Counted from the stretch's first letter, positions 7,191 to 14,119 are shown. The stretch: 40,202 bases of DNA from a virus (IMGVR_UViG_3300025303_000086:1-40202), one strand, 5' to 3'. Notes: a model not told the origin generated them from the sequence alone. Translations and numbers: made by a program.

Positions 7191-8984
7191 TTAGGCGGCC
7201 TCCTGCAACTGCTGGCCGGCGTGGCCGTTCTCGATCCAGTGCACGCCGACCTGGTCGCCGAGCGCCGGGGGCGCCTTCAACGTGCCGAAGAGCAGCGCGC
7301 TCGAGATCTCGCCGTTCTCGGCCAGGATGTCCAGCCACTCCAGCAGTTGGGCCCGGCCTTCGAGGTCGAGCACGTCGAAGCGGTCGAGCAGCAGCAGCCC
7401 GGCGTTCGACAGGCTGGAGATGGCCTCGGCCAGCATCGCGTCGGTGCGCCACTGCTCGGACTCGCTCAGCAGCCGGTACTCGCGGCCGCCGGCGGTGATG
7501 CTCATGTCGCTGTGCACCTTGACCTGCGCCCAGGTGGTGTCATCGCCGGACGAGACCAGGCGCTCGTTGAGCGGGCCCAGCGCGGCGGCCAGCATCTCGC
7601 CCGGGATGCCGTCGGGAGACAGCGCCTCGGCGATCGCGTCCCACGCGGCGACGTCGGCGGCGTGCTTCCCGGCCTCGGCGGTCTTCTTCTCGGCGGCGTC
7701 GGCCTGCTGCTTGGCGGTGTGCAGGGCGTCGTTCTTCGCCACGATCTCGGCGCGCTCGGCCTTCAGCGTCACGAGCTCGGCCGCGGCCGCGTCGCCGGCG
7801 GCCTGGTCGAACTCGGCGGCCAGTTCCTGCTCGATGCTCTCGACGTGGGCCTGCGCTTGGCGGGCGGTGTCGATGTCGCGGCGGTCGTTGGCGATGGCGC
7901 TGGCGCAGGTGGCGCGAGCGTTGCGCAGCGGGCCGAGGCGAGCCGCGGCTTCAGCATCTGCCGACTCGGACAGCTTCACCGGGCCGTGTTCCTTCTCGTA
8001 CGCAGCCATGGCCGCCAGCACGCGGGCGTCGTCCGGCTTGTCGTCGTCGAGCTGGTCGCCGTAGAAGATCATGTTGTGCAGCGCCCAGCCCAGTTCATGC
8101 ACCAGGCCCACGCGGGGGGCGCCGCCGGCGGCCGCCTCGTTCTTCGCGATCTCGCCGTCCAGGCGCTTCAGCTCGGCCTCGTCGACCTCGAGCTTTCGCT
8201 CGGCGCGGTCGATGCGCAGCGCCTGCTCCTGCAGGCTCGGCAGCTTCGCCTTCAGCCCGGCGCGGCGCTGCTCCTCGGCCTGCACGCGCCCGAGCGACGT
8301 CTGCCACGACTCGATCGCGGCGTCGCAGTGCTTCAGCAGCATGGCCTGCTCCTGCAGCGCCTTGGCGTCGTACTTCGGCACAGGGGCTTCCCAGGTCTTC
8401 GCCTTCTCGCTGCCGTAGTTCTCGCCGGTGACAGCGCGCCACGCGCCCTTCGCCTCGGTGGCCTTCGCCTTGGCGTCGTCATGCGCACCGGCGAAGCCCG
8501 CGCGCAGCAGCGGCGCGATGCGCTCGACCTTCGCCGCCTCGAGGCCCCGGTCGGTCATGCGCTTGACGATCGCCTTCGCGTCCGCCTTCAGGCCCATCAG
8601 CCCGAAGAGGAACGCGCGGCGGTCCTTCTCATCGAGCTGGGCGAACCGCTGGGCGTCCAGCACGTACGGCAGCACCGCGTCGGGCTCGCGGCCCTTCTGG
8701 CTGTCCGTGATCTTGCCGCTGCCGGTGAGCGTCACCCGGTAGGTGTCGCCGTCGGCCACCAGCTCGCACACTGCCGAGCCGGCGCCCTCGCGGATGAGCG
8801 CGGGCGATTCCTTCTTCTGCCGCACGCGGCCGAGGTCGGAGGTCAGCGCGAGCGCGATCGCGTCGCGCAGGCTGGACTTGCCCGCGCCGTTCTTCCCGGC
8901 GAACAGGTGCACGCGCTGCGGCGTGGCCAGCTCGATCAGGTCGATGCCCAGGAAGCCGGAGACGTAGAGGCTGTCGATCTTCAT
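7191..8984 (-). CDS. SMC/RecF-like AAA ATPase of the recombination module
   Basis: A 597-residue ABC-type ATPase. It has an N-terminal strand MKIDSLYVSGFLGID, Walker A GKNGAGKSS (30-38), a long coiled-coil middle (about 230-440, rich in Glu/Lys/Ala heptads), a signature-like LSESEQWR, and a C-terminal Walker B LLLLDRFD (530-537) in which the usual Glu after Asp534 is replaced by Arg. Such proteins lie beside RecT and exonuclease genes in many phages and probably help load or coordinate DNA-end processing. ATG at 8984 is chosen since everything before it in frame is Arg/Pro noise. It starts 7 bp after the RecT stop. Confidence 0.85.
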   Translation of the reverse strand: MKIDSLYVSGFLGIDLIELATPQRVHLFAGKNGAGKSSLRDAIALALTSDLGRVRQKKESPALIREGAGSAVCELVADGDTYRVTLTGSGKITDSQKGREPDAVLPYVLDAQRFAQLDEKDRRAFLFGLMGLKADAKAIVKRMTDRGLEAAKVERIAPLLRAGFAGAHDDAKAKATEAKGAWRAVTGENYGSEKAKTWEAPVPKYDAKALQEQAMLLKHCDAAIESWQTSLGRVQAEEQRRAGLKAKLPSLQEQALRIDRAERKLEVDEAELKRLDGEIAKNEAAAGGAPRVGLVHELGWALHNMIFYGDQLDDDKPDDARVLAAMAAYEKEHGPVKLSESADAEAAARLGPLRNARATCASAIANDRRDIDTARQAQAHVESIEQELAAEFDQAAGDAAAAELVTLKAERAEIVAKNDALHTAKQQADAAEKKTAEAGKHAADVAAWDAIAEALSPDGIPGEMLAAALGPLNERLVSSGDDTTWAQVKVHSDMSITAGGREYRLLSESEQWRTDAMLAEAISSLSNAGLLLLDRFDVLDLEGRAQLLEWLDILAENGEISSALLFGTLKAPPALGDQVGVHWIENGHAGQQLQEAA

Positions 8985-8991
8985 GGCGGGC

Positions 8992-10077
8992 TCACTCGAT
9001 GGGGTTGGGGGCGGAGTCGCGCGAGCGGCGGCGTGCGGCCGGCGCCGGCGTGGCGGCGGGCGCTTCTTCCTGCTGGGCCTCGGCCTTCTCGCGGCGCTGG
9101 ATCTCGGCCAGCTCCTCGGCGGACGGCTCCCAGTCCTGGTCGGCCGCAGCCGGGGCAGGGGCGGGCGACTGCGCGGGCGCCGCCGCCTTCTCGACCTGGG
9201 CCGGGGCGTCGAGGATCTCGCCGGTTTCCTGGTCGACCTGGCCGGCATCCTCGTCCGGCACCACGAGGAACTCGCCGTCGATGGTGTCGAGCTTCTGGTC
9301 CTTGCCCGCCTCGGCCATGCCGTCGAGCGCGGCCGCCGTCTGGAACTCGATCGACAGCGGCAGGTACTTCGACAGGCGGCGGATCACCGTCTTGCGGCCC
9401 ATCTCGACGAAGTGCACCTTCCACGGGTGACTGCCCGTCTTGTTGTACTTCTTGGCCTGCTGCCAGCCCTGCGAGCCCTCGCGGATCTCTTCGATCTGGT
9501 GGACGCTCATGAACTCGCAGCAGTGGCCGCCGTCCTTGAGCTTCGCCACGGCGTAGAAGCCGATCACGGCGCCACGCTCGCCCATCGCAGGCGTGTGGTT
9601 CAGCTTCTCGTCGATGCCATACACCAGCTCGAAGTGGTCGCGCTCGCACACCTCGTGCGCTGCGATGCTGACGATCTGGCCGCTGCGGCGCGCCAGGTCG
9701 ATCAGGCCCTTGTAGCCGACGATCACCTGCACGCTGTTCACCCAGCGCTCGTTGCCGTCGCCGTCCTTGCGCTTCGTGTTGAACGGCACGAGGTAGGCGT
9801 GGCCGAGGACCGTGTTCGGCTCCAGACCCATCTGCGCGCACTGGCCGATGGCGCCCACGAGCGACGCCACATCGCACTTCGCCAGCTGCGGCGTGGTGGT
9901 GGCCGCGATCTGCGCGACCTTCAGCAGGCGGTCGATGCTCAGCGTGCGCGGCAGCATCTTCGCCAGCTCGGCCTTCTTCTGGTTCAGCAGGTGGGCGATC
10001 TGCTCCTTCGGCTTCATGTCCGCGAGGGGGCGGACGGCCTGGGAGGTGCGCATCTCGGCAAGGGTGGCGGTGGCCAT
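8992..10077 (-). CDS. recT: RecT-family single-strand annealing recombinase
   Basis: A 361-residue protein. Residues about 25-270 carry the RecT-type core: the sequence around LPRTLSIDRLLKVAQIA, then TPQLAKCDVASLVGAIGQCA, QMGLEPNTVLGHAYLVPF, VQVIVGYKGLIDLARRSGQI and WKVHFVEMGRKTVIRRLSKY. It anneals complementary single strands exposed by the partner exonuclease. The C-terminal 100 residues are Ala/Pro/Glu-rich and likely disordered, longer than in classical RecT. Flanked by a PD-(D/E)XK exonuclease upstream and an ATPase downstream, forming a phage recombination operon. Confidence 0.93.
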   Translation of the reverse strand: MATATLAEMRTSQAVRPLADMKPKEQIAHLLNQKKAELAKMLPRTLSIDRLLKVAQIAATTTPQLAKCDVASLVGAIGQCAQMGLEPNTVLGHAYLVPFNTKRKDGDGNERWVNSVQVIVGYKGLIDLARRSGQIVSIAAHEVCERDHFELVYGIDEKLNHTPAMGERGAVIGFYAVAKLKDGGHCCEFMSVHQIEEIREGSQGWQQAKKYNKTGSHPWKVHFVEMGRKTVIRRLSKYLPLSIEFQTAAALDGMAEAGKDQKLDTIDGEFLVVPDEDAGQVDQETGEILDAPAQVEKAAAPAQSPAPAPAAADQDWEPSAEELAEIQRREKAEAQQEEAPAATPAPAARRRSRDSAPNPIE

Positions 10078-10109
10078 GTGGTGGTTCCTCTCTCGTGGGT
10101 GGGTGGTGA

Positions 10110-10925
10110 TCAGGCGCGGAAGGTGCACGTCGCGTGGCGCGGGCAGTACTTCGCCGAGCACAGGTAGCTGCTCGGGTTGCCGAAGAAGTTGCCGCTCTTG
10201 AGCAGGCGCGAGGCGTTCTCGAGGAAGCCGGGCTCGCCGTCCTTGCCGAGCAGCAGCTGGCGGGCGTTCTTCACCTCGCCCGTGCCGATGCGCTGCGACG
10301 CCGGCGTCTTGCCGGTGTTCATGCCGACGACCTGCGCCGGCGCGTTGATCGGGATGCCCATCGCGTGGTCGGCGAGCAGCTCGTACACGCCGAGCTGCAG
10401 CGCGTGCTTCTTCACCTCGGCCTTCCCGTCGGCGCCGACGGCGCGCCCGCCGGTCTTCAGGTCGGTGATGCCCAGGCGCGTGCCCACGCGGCGGATGCGA
10501 TCGTTCGTGCCGGTCAGGGCGATGCCCAGCTCCGGCAGCTCCAGCTTCTCGCACCGCACCTCCACGCCCACGTAGTCCTGGTGCGGCGCGATGTCGTTGC
10601 AGTACTTCGTGTGCAGGGCCAGCGCGATCTTCTCGGCCTGGTTGGGCGAAGTGTCGGCCCAGTCGACCTCCTCCTCGGGGTGGTTGATCTCCTTCACCAC
10701 CGCGTCGGCCGCGTCCATGGCGCTCACCGGCGTGCCGCCCGGCAGGCGGCCGGCGTCGAACACGGCCGTGCCGGCGTGCACTGCGGTGCCCAGCTGAGCC
10801 GGGCCCGAGCGCGGGCCGCGCATGCCCAGCAGGTGCTTCGCCTCCCAGCGCGCCGGGCAGTCGAAGAGTTCGGCCAGGGAGCTGGCGCGGATGAAGATCA
10901 GGGGTTTCTCGGCGACTTCGCTCAT
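10110..10925 (-). CDS. PD-(D/E)XK exonuclease, Cas4/RecB-like with Fe-S cysteines
   Basis: A 271-residue nuclease. Motifs: GTAVHAG with His50, Asp142 in LTGTND, the catalytic pair Asp155-x-Lys157 in GITDLKTGG, and QxxxY (Gln177, Tyr181). Four cysteines are placed as in Cas4/AddB-type iron-sulfur nucleases: Cys23 near the N-terminus and Cys256, Cys261, Cys267 at the C-terminus. It would resect double-stranded ends to supply substrate for RecT, replacing lambda Exo. It overlaps the next upstream gene's stop by four bases (ATGA at 10922). Confidence 0.87.
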   Translation of the reverse strand: MSEVAEKPLIFIRASSLAELFDCPARWEAKHLLGMRGPRSGPAQLGTAVHAGTAVFDAGRLPGGTPVSAMDAADAVVKEINHPEEEVDWADTSPNQAEKIALALHTKYCNDIAPHQDYVGVEVRCEKLELPELGIALTGTNDRIRRVGTRLGITDLKTGGRAVGADGKAEVKKHALQLGVYELLADHAMGIPINAPAQVVGMNTGKTPASQRIGTGEVKNARQLLLGKDGEPGFLENASRLLKSGNFFGNPSSYLCSAKYCPRHATCTFRA

Positions 10926-11188
10926 CGCGGGCTCCGGTTCAGGTTGAGGTCGCGCACCACGGTGCGACGGGCACGGCCGAACGCGACCAGGCGCGTGCAG
11001 CCGCTCTTGCGGTGGAAGGTGAAGAGGCGGCGCAGGGCGAGCGCGGCGTCGAGGTAGCGCACCACGACATTCGGGCGCGGCAGCGGCGTCGGGCGGTAGC
11101 CGACGGCGTGCAGGCGGTAGGGCGACTCGCTCGGGTGCACCAGCTCGAGCCCGGTGTGGCGGGCGAACTTGAAGCGGCGGGCGCTCAT
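10922..11188 (-). CDS. Small basic hypothetical protein (88 aa)
   Basis: An 88-residue basic protein beginning MSARRFKFARHTGLELVHPS and ending in an Arg-rich tail. It is not recognised. ATG at 11188 overlaps the upstream stop (ATGA) and its own stop overlaps the nuclease start, so both ends support a coupled gene. The high Arg content suggests nucleic-acid contact, but that is inference only. Confidence 0.6.
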   Translation of the reverse strand: MSARRFKFARHTGLELVHPSESPYRLHAVGYRPTPLPRPNVVVRYLDAALALRRLFTFHRKSGCTRLVAFGRARRTVVRDLNLNRSPR

Positions 11189-11538
11189 GACGCGCTCCCG
11201 GTGACTTTGGCGATGACGTCGTCGATGCGTCCGAGGATCTGGTCGAGGTCGGTGATCGTGGCGCGGGCCTCGGGGTGGTACTCGGGGATCTTGCCGGTAC
11301 GCGGATCGACGTGGCTCTCGAAGACCGAGCCGCGCGTGTCGGCGATCTCCTCGCGGGTTTCCTGCAACGCTTCGAGCAGTTCCGGCGCGGCGGCGATGAG
11401 GCGCGCGTTGGCGTCCCAGTTCCAGACCTTCGAGTGGTTCGGTCGCAGGCAAACCCGGCCGTGATCTTGGCCGGCCCAGATGGCCGCGCCGCCGGACACG
11501 ATGTGCCACGGCCCCGGCGTGTGCTTCGGGGCGCTCAC
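11185..11538 (-). CDS. HTPGPW-type conserved phage protein
   Basis: A 117-residue protein with the widespread phage signature KHTPGPWHIVSGGAAIW near the N-terminus and NARLIAAAPELLEALQE in the middle, followed by a helical tail. The family is very common in early regions of phages infecting proteobacteria; no function is established. The start is GTG at 11536-11538, giving VSAPKHTPGPW and a GTGA overlap with the lipoprotein gene upstream. Confidence 0.82.
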   Translation of the reverse strand: MSAPKHTPGPWHIVSGGAAIWAGQDHGRVCLRPNHSKVWNWDANARLIAAAPELLEALQETREEIADTRGSVFESHVDPRTGKIPEYHPEARATITDLDQILGRIDDVIAKVTGSAS

Positions 11539-11735
11539 CGGCACACCTCCGGACGCTCCGCGCACAGCGGGTGCGGCGGGGTCGTGCGGTCGGTCGCCGC
11601 GGCATCGGGCTCGTCATCCGAGCCGCCGCCGCAGCCGGCCAGCACAAGGGCGCAGCCCAGGGCGGCCACGCCGAACTTGATCCGCTGACGCTCGTTGTGG
11701 ACCTGCTCGAGCCAGGCCTTCGTGTCGTTGTCCAT
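11535..11735 (-). CDS. Small predicted lipoprotein, first gene of leftward operon
   Basis: A 66-residue protein. A 20-residue polar N-region is followed by a hydrophobic segment ending in the lipobox LVLAGC (Cys at about residue 35), then a Gly/Ser/Asp-rich mature part with two further cysteines (CAERPEVC). It is predicted to be a membrane-anchored lipoprotein, though the N-region is longer than usual. A GGAGAGAGAG ribosome-binding site precedes ATG 11735. As the first gene after the early promoter it would be made immediately after infection or induction; a superinfection-exclusion role is possible but unproven. Confidence 0.65.
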   Translation of the reverse strand: MDNDTKAWLEQVHNERQRIKFGVAALGCALVLAGCGGGSDDEPDAAATDRTTPPHPLCAERPEVCR

Positions 11736-11773
11736 CTCTCTCTCCGGTCTGCGCGGTAGCAGCGCGATGGGGA

Positions 11774-11803
11774 ATTATTAGATGGACCAATCGCCGCTGT
11801 CAA
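11774..11803 (-). promoter_or_regulatory. Leftward early promoter (pL-like)
   Basis: On the minus strand: -35 TTGACA (11798-11803, perfect consensus), an 18-bp spacer and -10 AATAAT (11774-11779, 5 of 6). The predicted start is near 11767, about 32 nt before the lipoprotein ATG. Its shape matches the rightward promoter at 13813-13842. Operator-like sites overlap the -10/spacer (11776-11792) and lie just upstream of the -35 (11801-11817). Confidence 0.82.
11776..11792. promoter_or_regulatory. Operator-like site overlapping pL
   Basis: TATTAGAT-G-GACCAATC, a 17-bp imperfect match to GATNAGTC-N-GACTNATC, sitting in the spacer and -10 of the leftward promoter. A repressor bound here would block polymerase. 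Confidence 0.5.
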
Positions 11804-11817
11804 CAGTCGGACTAATC
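11801..11817. promoter_or_regulatory. Operator-like site upstream of pL
   Basis: CAACAGTC-G-GACTAATC. The right half GTCGGACTAAT (11806-11816) is identical over 11 bp to 13829-13839 at the rightward promoter. It is centred 25 bp from the 11776-11792 site, a spacing that would allow neighbouring repressor dimers. Confidence 0.6.
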
Positions 11818-11825
11818 TATTGGCA

Positions 11826-11853
11826 CAAAAAGATGCCCAACTCGCAGTTGGGC
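11826..11853 (-). terminator. Intrinsic terminator of the repressor operon
   Basis: On the minus strand: a 7-bp perfect stem (GCCCAAC/GTTGGGC, 11835-11853, 5-nt loop) followed by ATCTTTTTG. It lies about 20 bp after the stop of the 11873-12304 gene and before the early promoter, insulating the two leftward operons. Confidence 0.82.
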
Positions 11854-11872
11854 CTCGGGGGCGGCGTCTGGC

Positions 11873-12304
11873 TCAGTCAGCCACGCATCGATTTCCCTGC
11901 GCCGACCAGGCGCGCACCACGCCGGCTTTGTCGATCGTGAAGTTCACCGTGCACCCCAGGTGCACCACCGTGGGCGCGGCCTGCTGCTCGACGTTCGTGG
12001 TGGAGGTCTGGCTGTAGGTGCCCGTCGTCTGGCGCAGGCCCTGGTTCAGCGTGACGTTACCGTTCGTGGTGGTGGTGACCGGCGTGGTGGTGGTCGCGCC
12101 CGGCATGACCATCTGGCTGCGGCGGGTGTACTGCAGCACCTTCGAGCCGTCGGTGAGCTGGTAGCTGCTCTGCGGCGGCCCGTACGTGCCCACCACCACC
12201 GCCTCGGGTTGCCCCACGAACCCCTCCATCTTGGTCTGGAACTTGGCGTTCGTGGCGCAGCCGACGAGGAGGGCGGCCACGGCCGCGGCGAGGATGGTCT
12301 TCAC
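11873..12304 (-). CDS. Predicted lipoprotein co-transcribed with the repressor
   Basis: A 143-residue protein with a classical lipoprotein signal: VKTILAAAVAALLVGCATN (lipobox LLVGC, Cys16). The mature part includes VGTYGPPQSSYQLTDGSKVL, Thr-rich repeats (TTTTPVTTTTNG) and two later cysteines. Its first half resembles bacterial outer-membrane small-lipoprotein domains of the 'GPPxxxxxxxDG' type. The start is GTG at 12302-12304 in a GTGA overlap with the preceding gene. Being in the repressor operon it should be expressed in the lysogen, making it a candidate lysogenic-conversion or exclusion factor. Confidence 0.78.
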   Translation of the reverse strand: MKTILAAAVAALLVGCATNAKFQTKMEGFVGQPEAVVVGTYGPPQSSYQLTDGSKVLQYTRRSQMVMPGATTTTPVTTTTNGNVTLNQGLRQTTGTYSQTSTTNVEQQAAPTVVHLGCTVNFTIDKAGVVRAWSAQGNRCVAD

Positions 12305-12546
12305 AGCATCTGTCCTTTCACCTTCTCGCCCAGTTGGTCGTCGAGTGCGGCCAGCATTCCCCGGGCGAAGGTTGGGTTGCGATGGGCCTCGCCGGCGGTG
12401 TTCACGATGTACTCGCGGCGCTTCATCATCGCGGCGTACGCCAGGCCGAGGACCTGCCCCTTGCGCGCCGCGGCCAGCAGCTGCTCGAGGCACTCGACCG
12501 TGTCTTTCGAGATGGTGTCCGGCACCAGGGAGTAGGGCGCTCTCAT
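12301..12546 (-). CDS. Conserved phage protein downstream of repressor (81 aa)
   Basis: An 81-residue protein with SKDTVECLEQLLAAARKG, LGLAYAAMMKRREYIVNTAG and RNPTFARGMLAALDDQL. This pattern is widespread in prophages of proteobacteria, often near the immunity region, without an assigned function. ATG 12546 overlaps the repressor stop as ATGA, and the stop overlaps the lipoprotein start as GTGA, so the three are a coupled operon likely on during lysogeny. Confidence 0.8.
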   Translation of the reverse strand: MRAPYSLVPDTISKDTVECLEQLLAAARKGQVLGLAYAAMMKRREYIVNTAGEAHRNPTFARGMLAALDDQLGEKVKGQML

Positions 12547-13754
12547 TTCTTCTCGGCCCGAATGACGCCCGGGATCGCCACCGGGTGCCCTGGCTCGGCC
12601 TCCGCCCGGATCAGCTTGGCGGACTGGCGCTTGACCACCGAGACGCCCGGCAAAGAGAGAGTGACTCCGACAGCCTCCGACGTGCTGCTCTTGCGGATCC
12701 GTGCCGGAGGGATGGTGTGTGCCACGTACAGCAGCCGTGCCACGTCGGCCTCCTGGTAGGTCAGCGATTCGTGGAGGTTGTAGGCCCCGAGCCGAATGCC
12801 GCTGCGGCGCCCGTCCAGGCGTTTGAGCATCCGCGTCCCGTTCTTCAGCTGCACCAGCACGTCGTCTTCGACCTGCGGGACGGTGTTCGGCTCGATCAGC
12901 ACGTACTCGCCGGGCATGTACCGCGGCACCATGCTGTCGCCCACCACGCGGCATGCGAACGCTTCCGGGTCGTCCGAATGCACCTCGGCGTACTCGGTGG
13001 CCAGCTGCGCCGGATCGTCGAGGGCGTACTCGGGCTGGCTGCCGTAGGTGGTCCCGCGCACCCAGACGCGCCGCGGTGGCGCCCCGTAGCTCGCCTGCGG
13101 CTCTGCCACACGCAGGTGTGCGCCGAGCTCTACCGGCTCCCCGCCGACGCGGCGCGCCAGCCACCCGTCGATGATCCGCGGCATGTCCGGCGGCTCAGCC
13201 ATCAGCAGCAGGAAGTCGACCGGGTGATGTGCCTGGGCCAGCACGTAGCTCTGCGCCCGCGGCGAGATAGCGTGCGGGGTCTTCACTTCGACCCAGGCCA
13301 CGCTGCCGTCATCGAAGTCGAGCCGCAGGTCGGGGGTGTAGTTCGGCAGGTACTCGGCGAACCACACCTGCAGGTCCTTGCGGTCGTCCCGGTTCGTGTG
13401 CCGGGCCCGCACGCCGGCGGCGATGAACAGGTCGAGCGCCAGCTGCTCAAGCGCATTCTCGGTCGGCGACCAGGTGCGCGCGCGCTGCATCTCCTCGGCC
13501 GAGATGGTGGGGCTGATGGTTTCCGGCTTCACCCCGAGCAGCTCGGAGAACTTGGCGAGCACCTTCGCATTGAGAGGAATCTGCCCGTTCAGGTACTGGT
13601 TCAGGGCGCTCTGTCCGAAGTCCAACCGGCTGGCGGCCTCCATCTGGGAAGCGGGGGCCTTCTTCACCTTCTGGGCGTGCTGCCATTCGACGAACGCGGC
13701 CTTGAGCCGTGCGGCGTCTTCCTTCTGTTCTTGGGTGAGCGGTTTCGCGGGCAT
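12543..13754 (-). CDS. CI-like repressor with PD-(D/E)XK-like insert and S24 domain
   Basis: A 403-residue repressor. An N-terminal helix-turn-helix (about 35-80: QMEAASRLDFGQSALNQYL, ending VLAKFSELLGVKPETI) resembles lambda CI. The C-terminal S24/LexA-type domain (about 255-350) shows Ser274 in VVGDSMVPRYMPGEYV and Lys311 in TRMLKRL, 37 residues apart as in LexA. Between them, residues about 105-200 hold YTPDLRLDFDDGSVAWVEVK: Asp142, Glu156 and Lys158 match a PD-(D/E)XK core of the TnsA-N/VRR-NUC style. CI proteins are usually 210-240 residues. No clear Ala-Gly cleavage bond lies 34-38 residues before Ser274; Tyr237-Gly238 is at that place, and an Ala113-Gly114 precedes the insert. AGGTG precedes ATG 13754. 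The repressor call is firm; the nuclease-like fold is motif-based. Confidence 0.87.
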   Translation of the reverse strand: MPAKPLTQEQKEDAARLKAAFVEWQHAQKVKKAPASQMEAASRLDFGQSALNQYLNGQIPLNAKVLAKFSELLGVKPETISPTISAEEMQRARTWSPTENALEQLALDLFIAAGVRARHTNRDDRKDLQVWFAEYLPNYTPDLRLDFDDGSVAWVEVKTPHAISPRAQSYVLAQAHHPVDFLLLMAEPPDMPRIIDGWLARRVGGEPVELGAHLRVAEPQASYGAPPRRVWVRGTTYGSQPEYALDDPAQLATEYAEVHSDDPEAFACRVVGDSMVPRYMPGEYVLIEPNTVPQVEDDVLVQLKNGTRMLKRLDGRRSGIRLGAYNLHESLTYQEADVARLLYVAHTIPPARIRKSSTSEAVGVTLSLPGVSVVKRQSAKLIRAEAEPGHPVAIPGVIRAEKK

Positions 13755-13765
13755 GGTTCGCACCT

Positions 13766-13782
13766 TATCGGTCGGAGTGATC
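13766..13782. promoter_or_regulatory. Operator-like site before the repressor gene
   Basis: TATCGGTC-G-GAGTGATC, fitting GATNAGTC-N-GACTNATC at most positions, 12 bp upstream of the repressor ATG (13754). A weak minus-strand -10 (GATAAG, 13762-13767) overlaps it, so this may be the autoregulatory site of the repressor's own promoter. Confidence 0.45.
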
Positions 13783-13788
13783 CCAAAC

Positions 13789-13831
13789 AACCAGCGGGGC
13801 TGGTTTCTGGGCTGGACAGATCCAATCTGTC
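13789..13831. repeat. Two 17-bp palindromes in the repressor-cro intergenic region
   Basis: AACCAGC-GGG-GCTGGTT (13789-13805) and GACAGAT-CCA-ATCTGTC (13815-13831) are both perfect 7-3-7 inverted repeats, centred 26 bp apart. The second lies in the spacer of the rightward promoter. They differ in sequence from each other and from the GATNAGTC-type sites, so they may bind another regulator such as the Cro-like protein. Confidence 0.5.
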
Positions 13832-13842
13832 GGACTAATAAT
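13813..13842 (+). promoter_or_regulatory. Rightward early promoter (pR-like)
   Basis: -35 TGGACA (13813-13818), an 18-bp spacer and -10 AATAAT (13837-13842), the same geometry as the leftward promoter; the two share TAATAATT and scattered spacer bases. The expected transcription start (about 13848-13850) coincides with the ATG of the Cro-like gene. Confidence 0.78.
13824..13840. promoter_or_regulatory. Operator-like site overlapping pR
   Basis: AATCTGTC-G-GACTAATA, carrying the 11-bp GTCGGACTAAT shared with the site upstream of pL. It overlaps the -10 hexamer of the rightward promoter, the expected place for repression. Confidence 0.6.
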
Positions 13843-13847
13843 TGCGC

Positions 13848-14093
13848 ATGAGCACCTTCAAAGCCATCCGCAAGCTGCTGGGCGTGACGCAGCAGGAGAT
13901 CGCCCGCGGCATCGAGATGAGCCAATCGAACGTGGCTTTCATCGAGCGCGGCCAGACACTGACCCCCGACGCCGCCCGCAAGCTGATCGCCTACGCCGCC
14001 AGCCTCGGCGTGGCGCTGAGCTACGACCAGATCTACGGGACCGCGGCGTTGCCGCCGCCGCGCGTCGTCGAGGCCTCGAATAAGGCGGCGTGA
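13848..14093 (+). CDS. cro: Cro-like helix-turn-helix regulator
   Basis: An 81-residue protein divergent from the repressor. Residues 4-50 form a helix-turn-helix: FKAIRKLLGVTQQEIARGIE, then MSQSNVAFIERGQTLT. A short Pro-rich tail follows. By position it is the Cro-type antirepressor of the lysogeny switch. ATG 13848 lacks any ribosome-binding site and lies at the predicted start of transcription of the pR-like promoter, so the mRNA is probably leaderless; a TTG two codons upstream is less likely. The gene ends before a 520-bp region without plus-strand genes. Confidence 0.82.
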   Translation: MSTFKAIRKLLGVTQQEIARGIEMSQSNVAFIERGQTLTPDAARKLIAYAASLGVALSYDQIYGTAALPPPRVVEASNKAA

Positions 14094-14119
14094 GCCATGG
14101 CCACGTCGTCGCGGGCTCA

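Noticed and set aside
7104-9512. 802-codon plus-strand open frame opposite the ATPase and RecT genes.
   Set aside because: It mirrors the minus-strand codons (Val/Leu/Arg/His-rich, low complexity) and matches no family; the minus-strand genes have clear motifs.
14092-14118. Hairpin TGAGCC/GGCTCA just after cro as a terminator.
   Set aside because: The loop is long and no T-run follows; insufficient for an intrinsic terminator.
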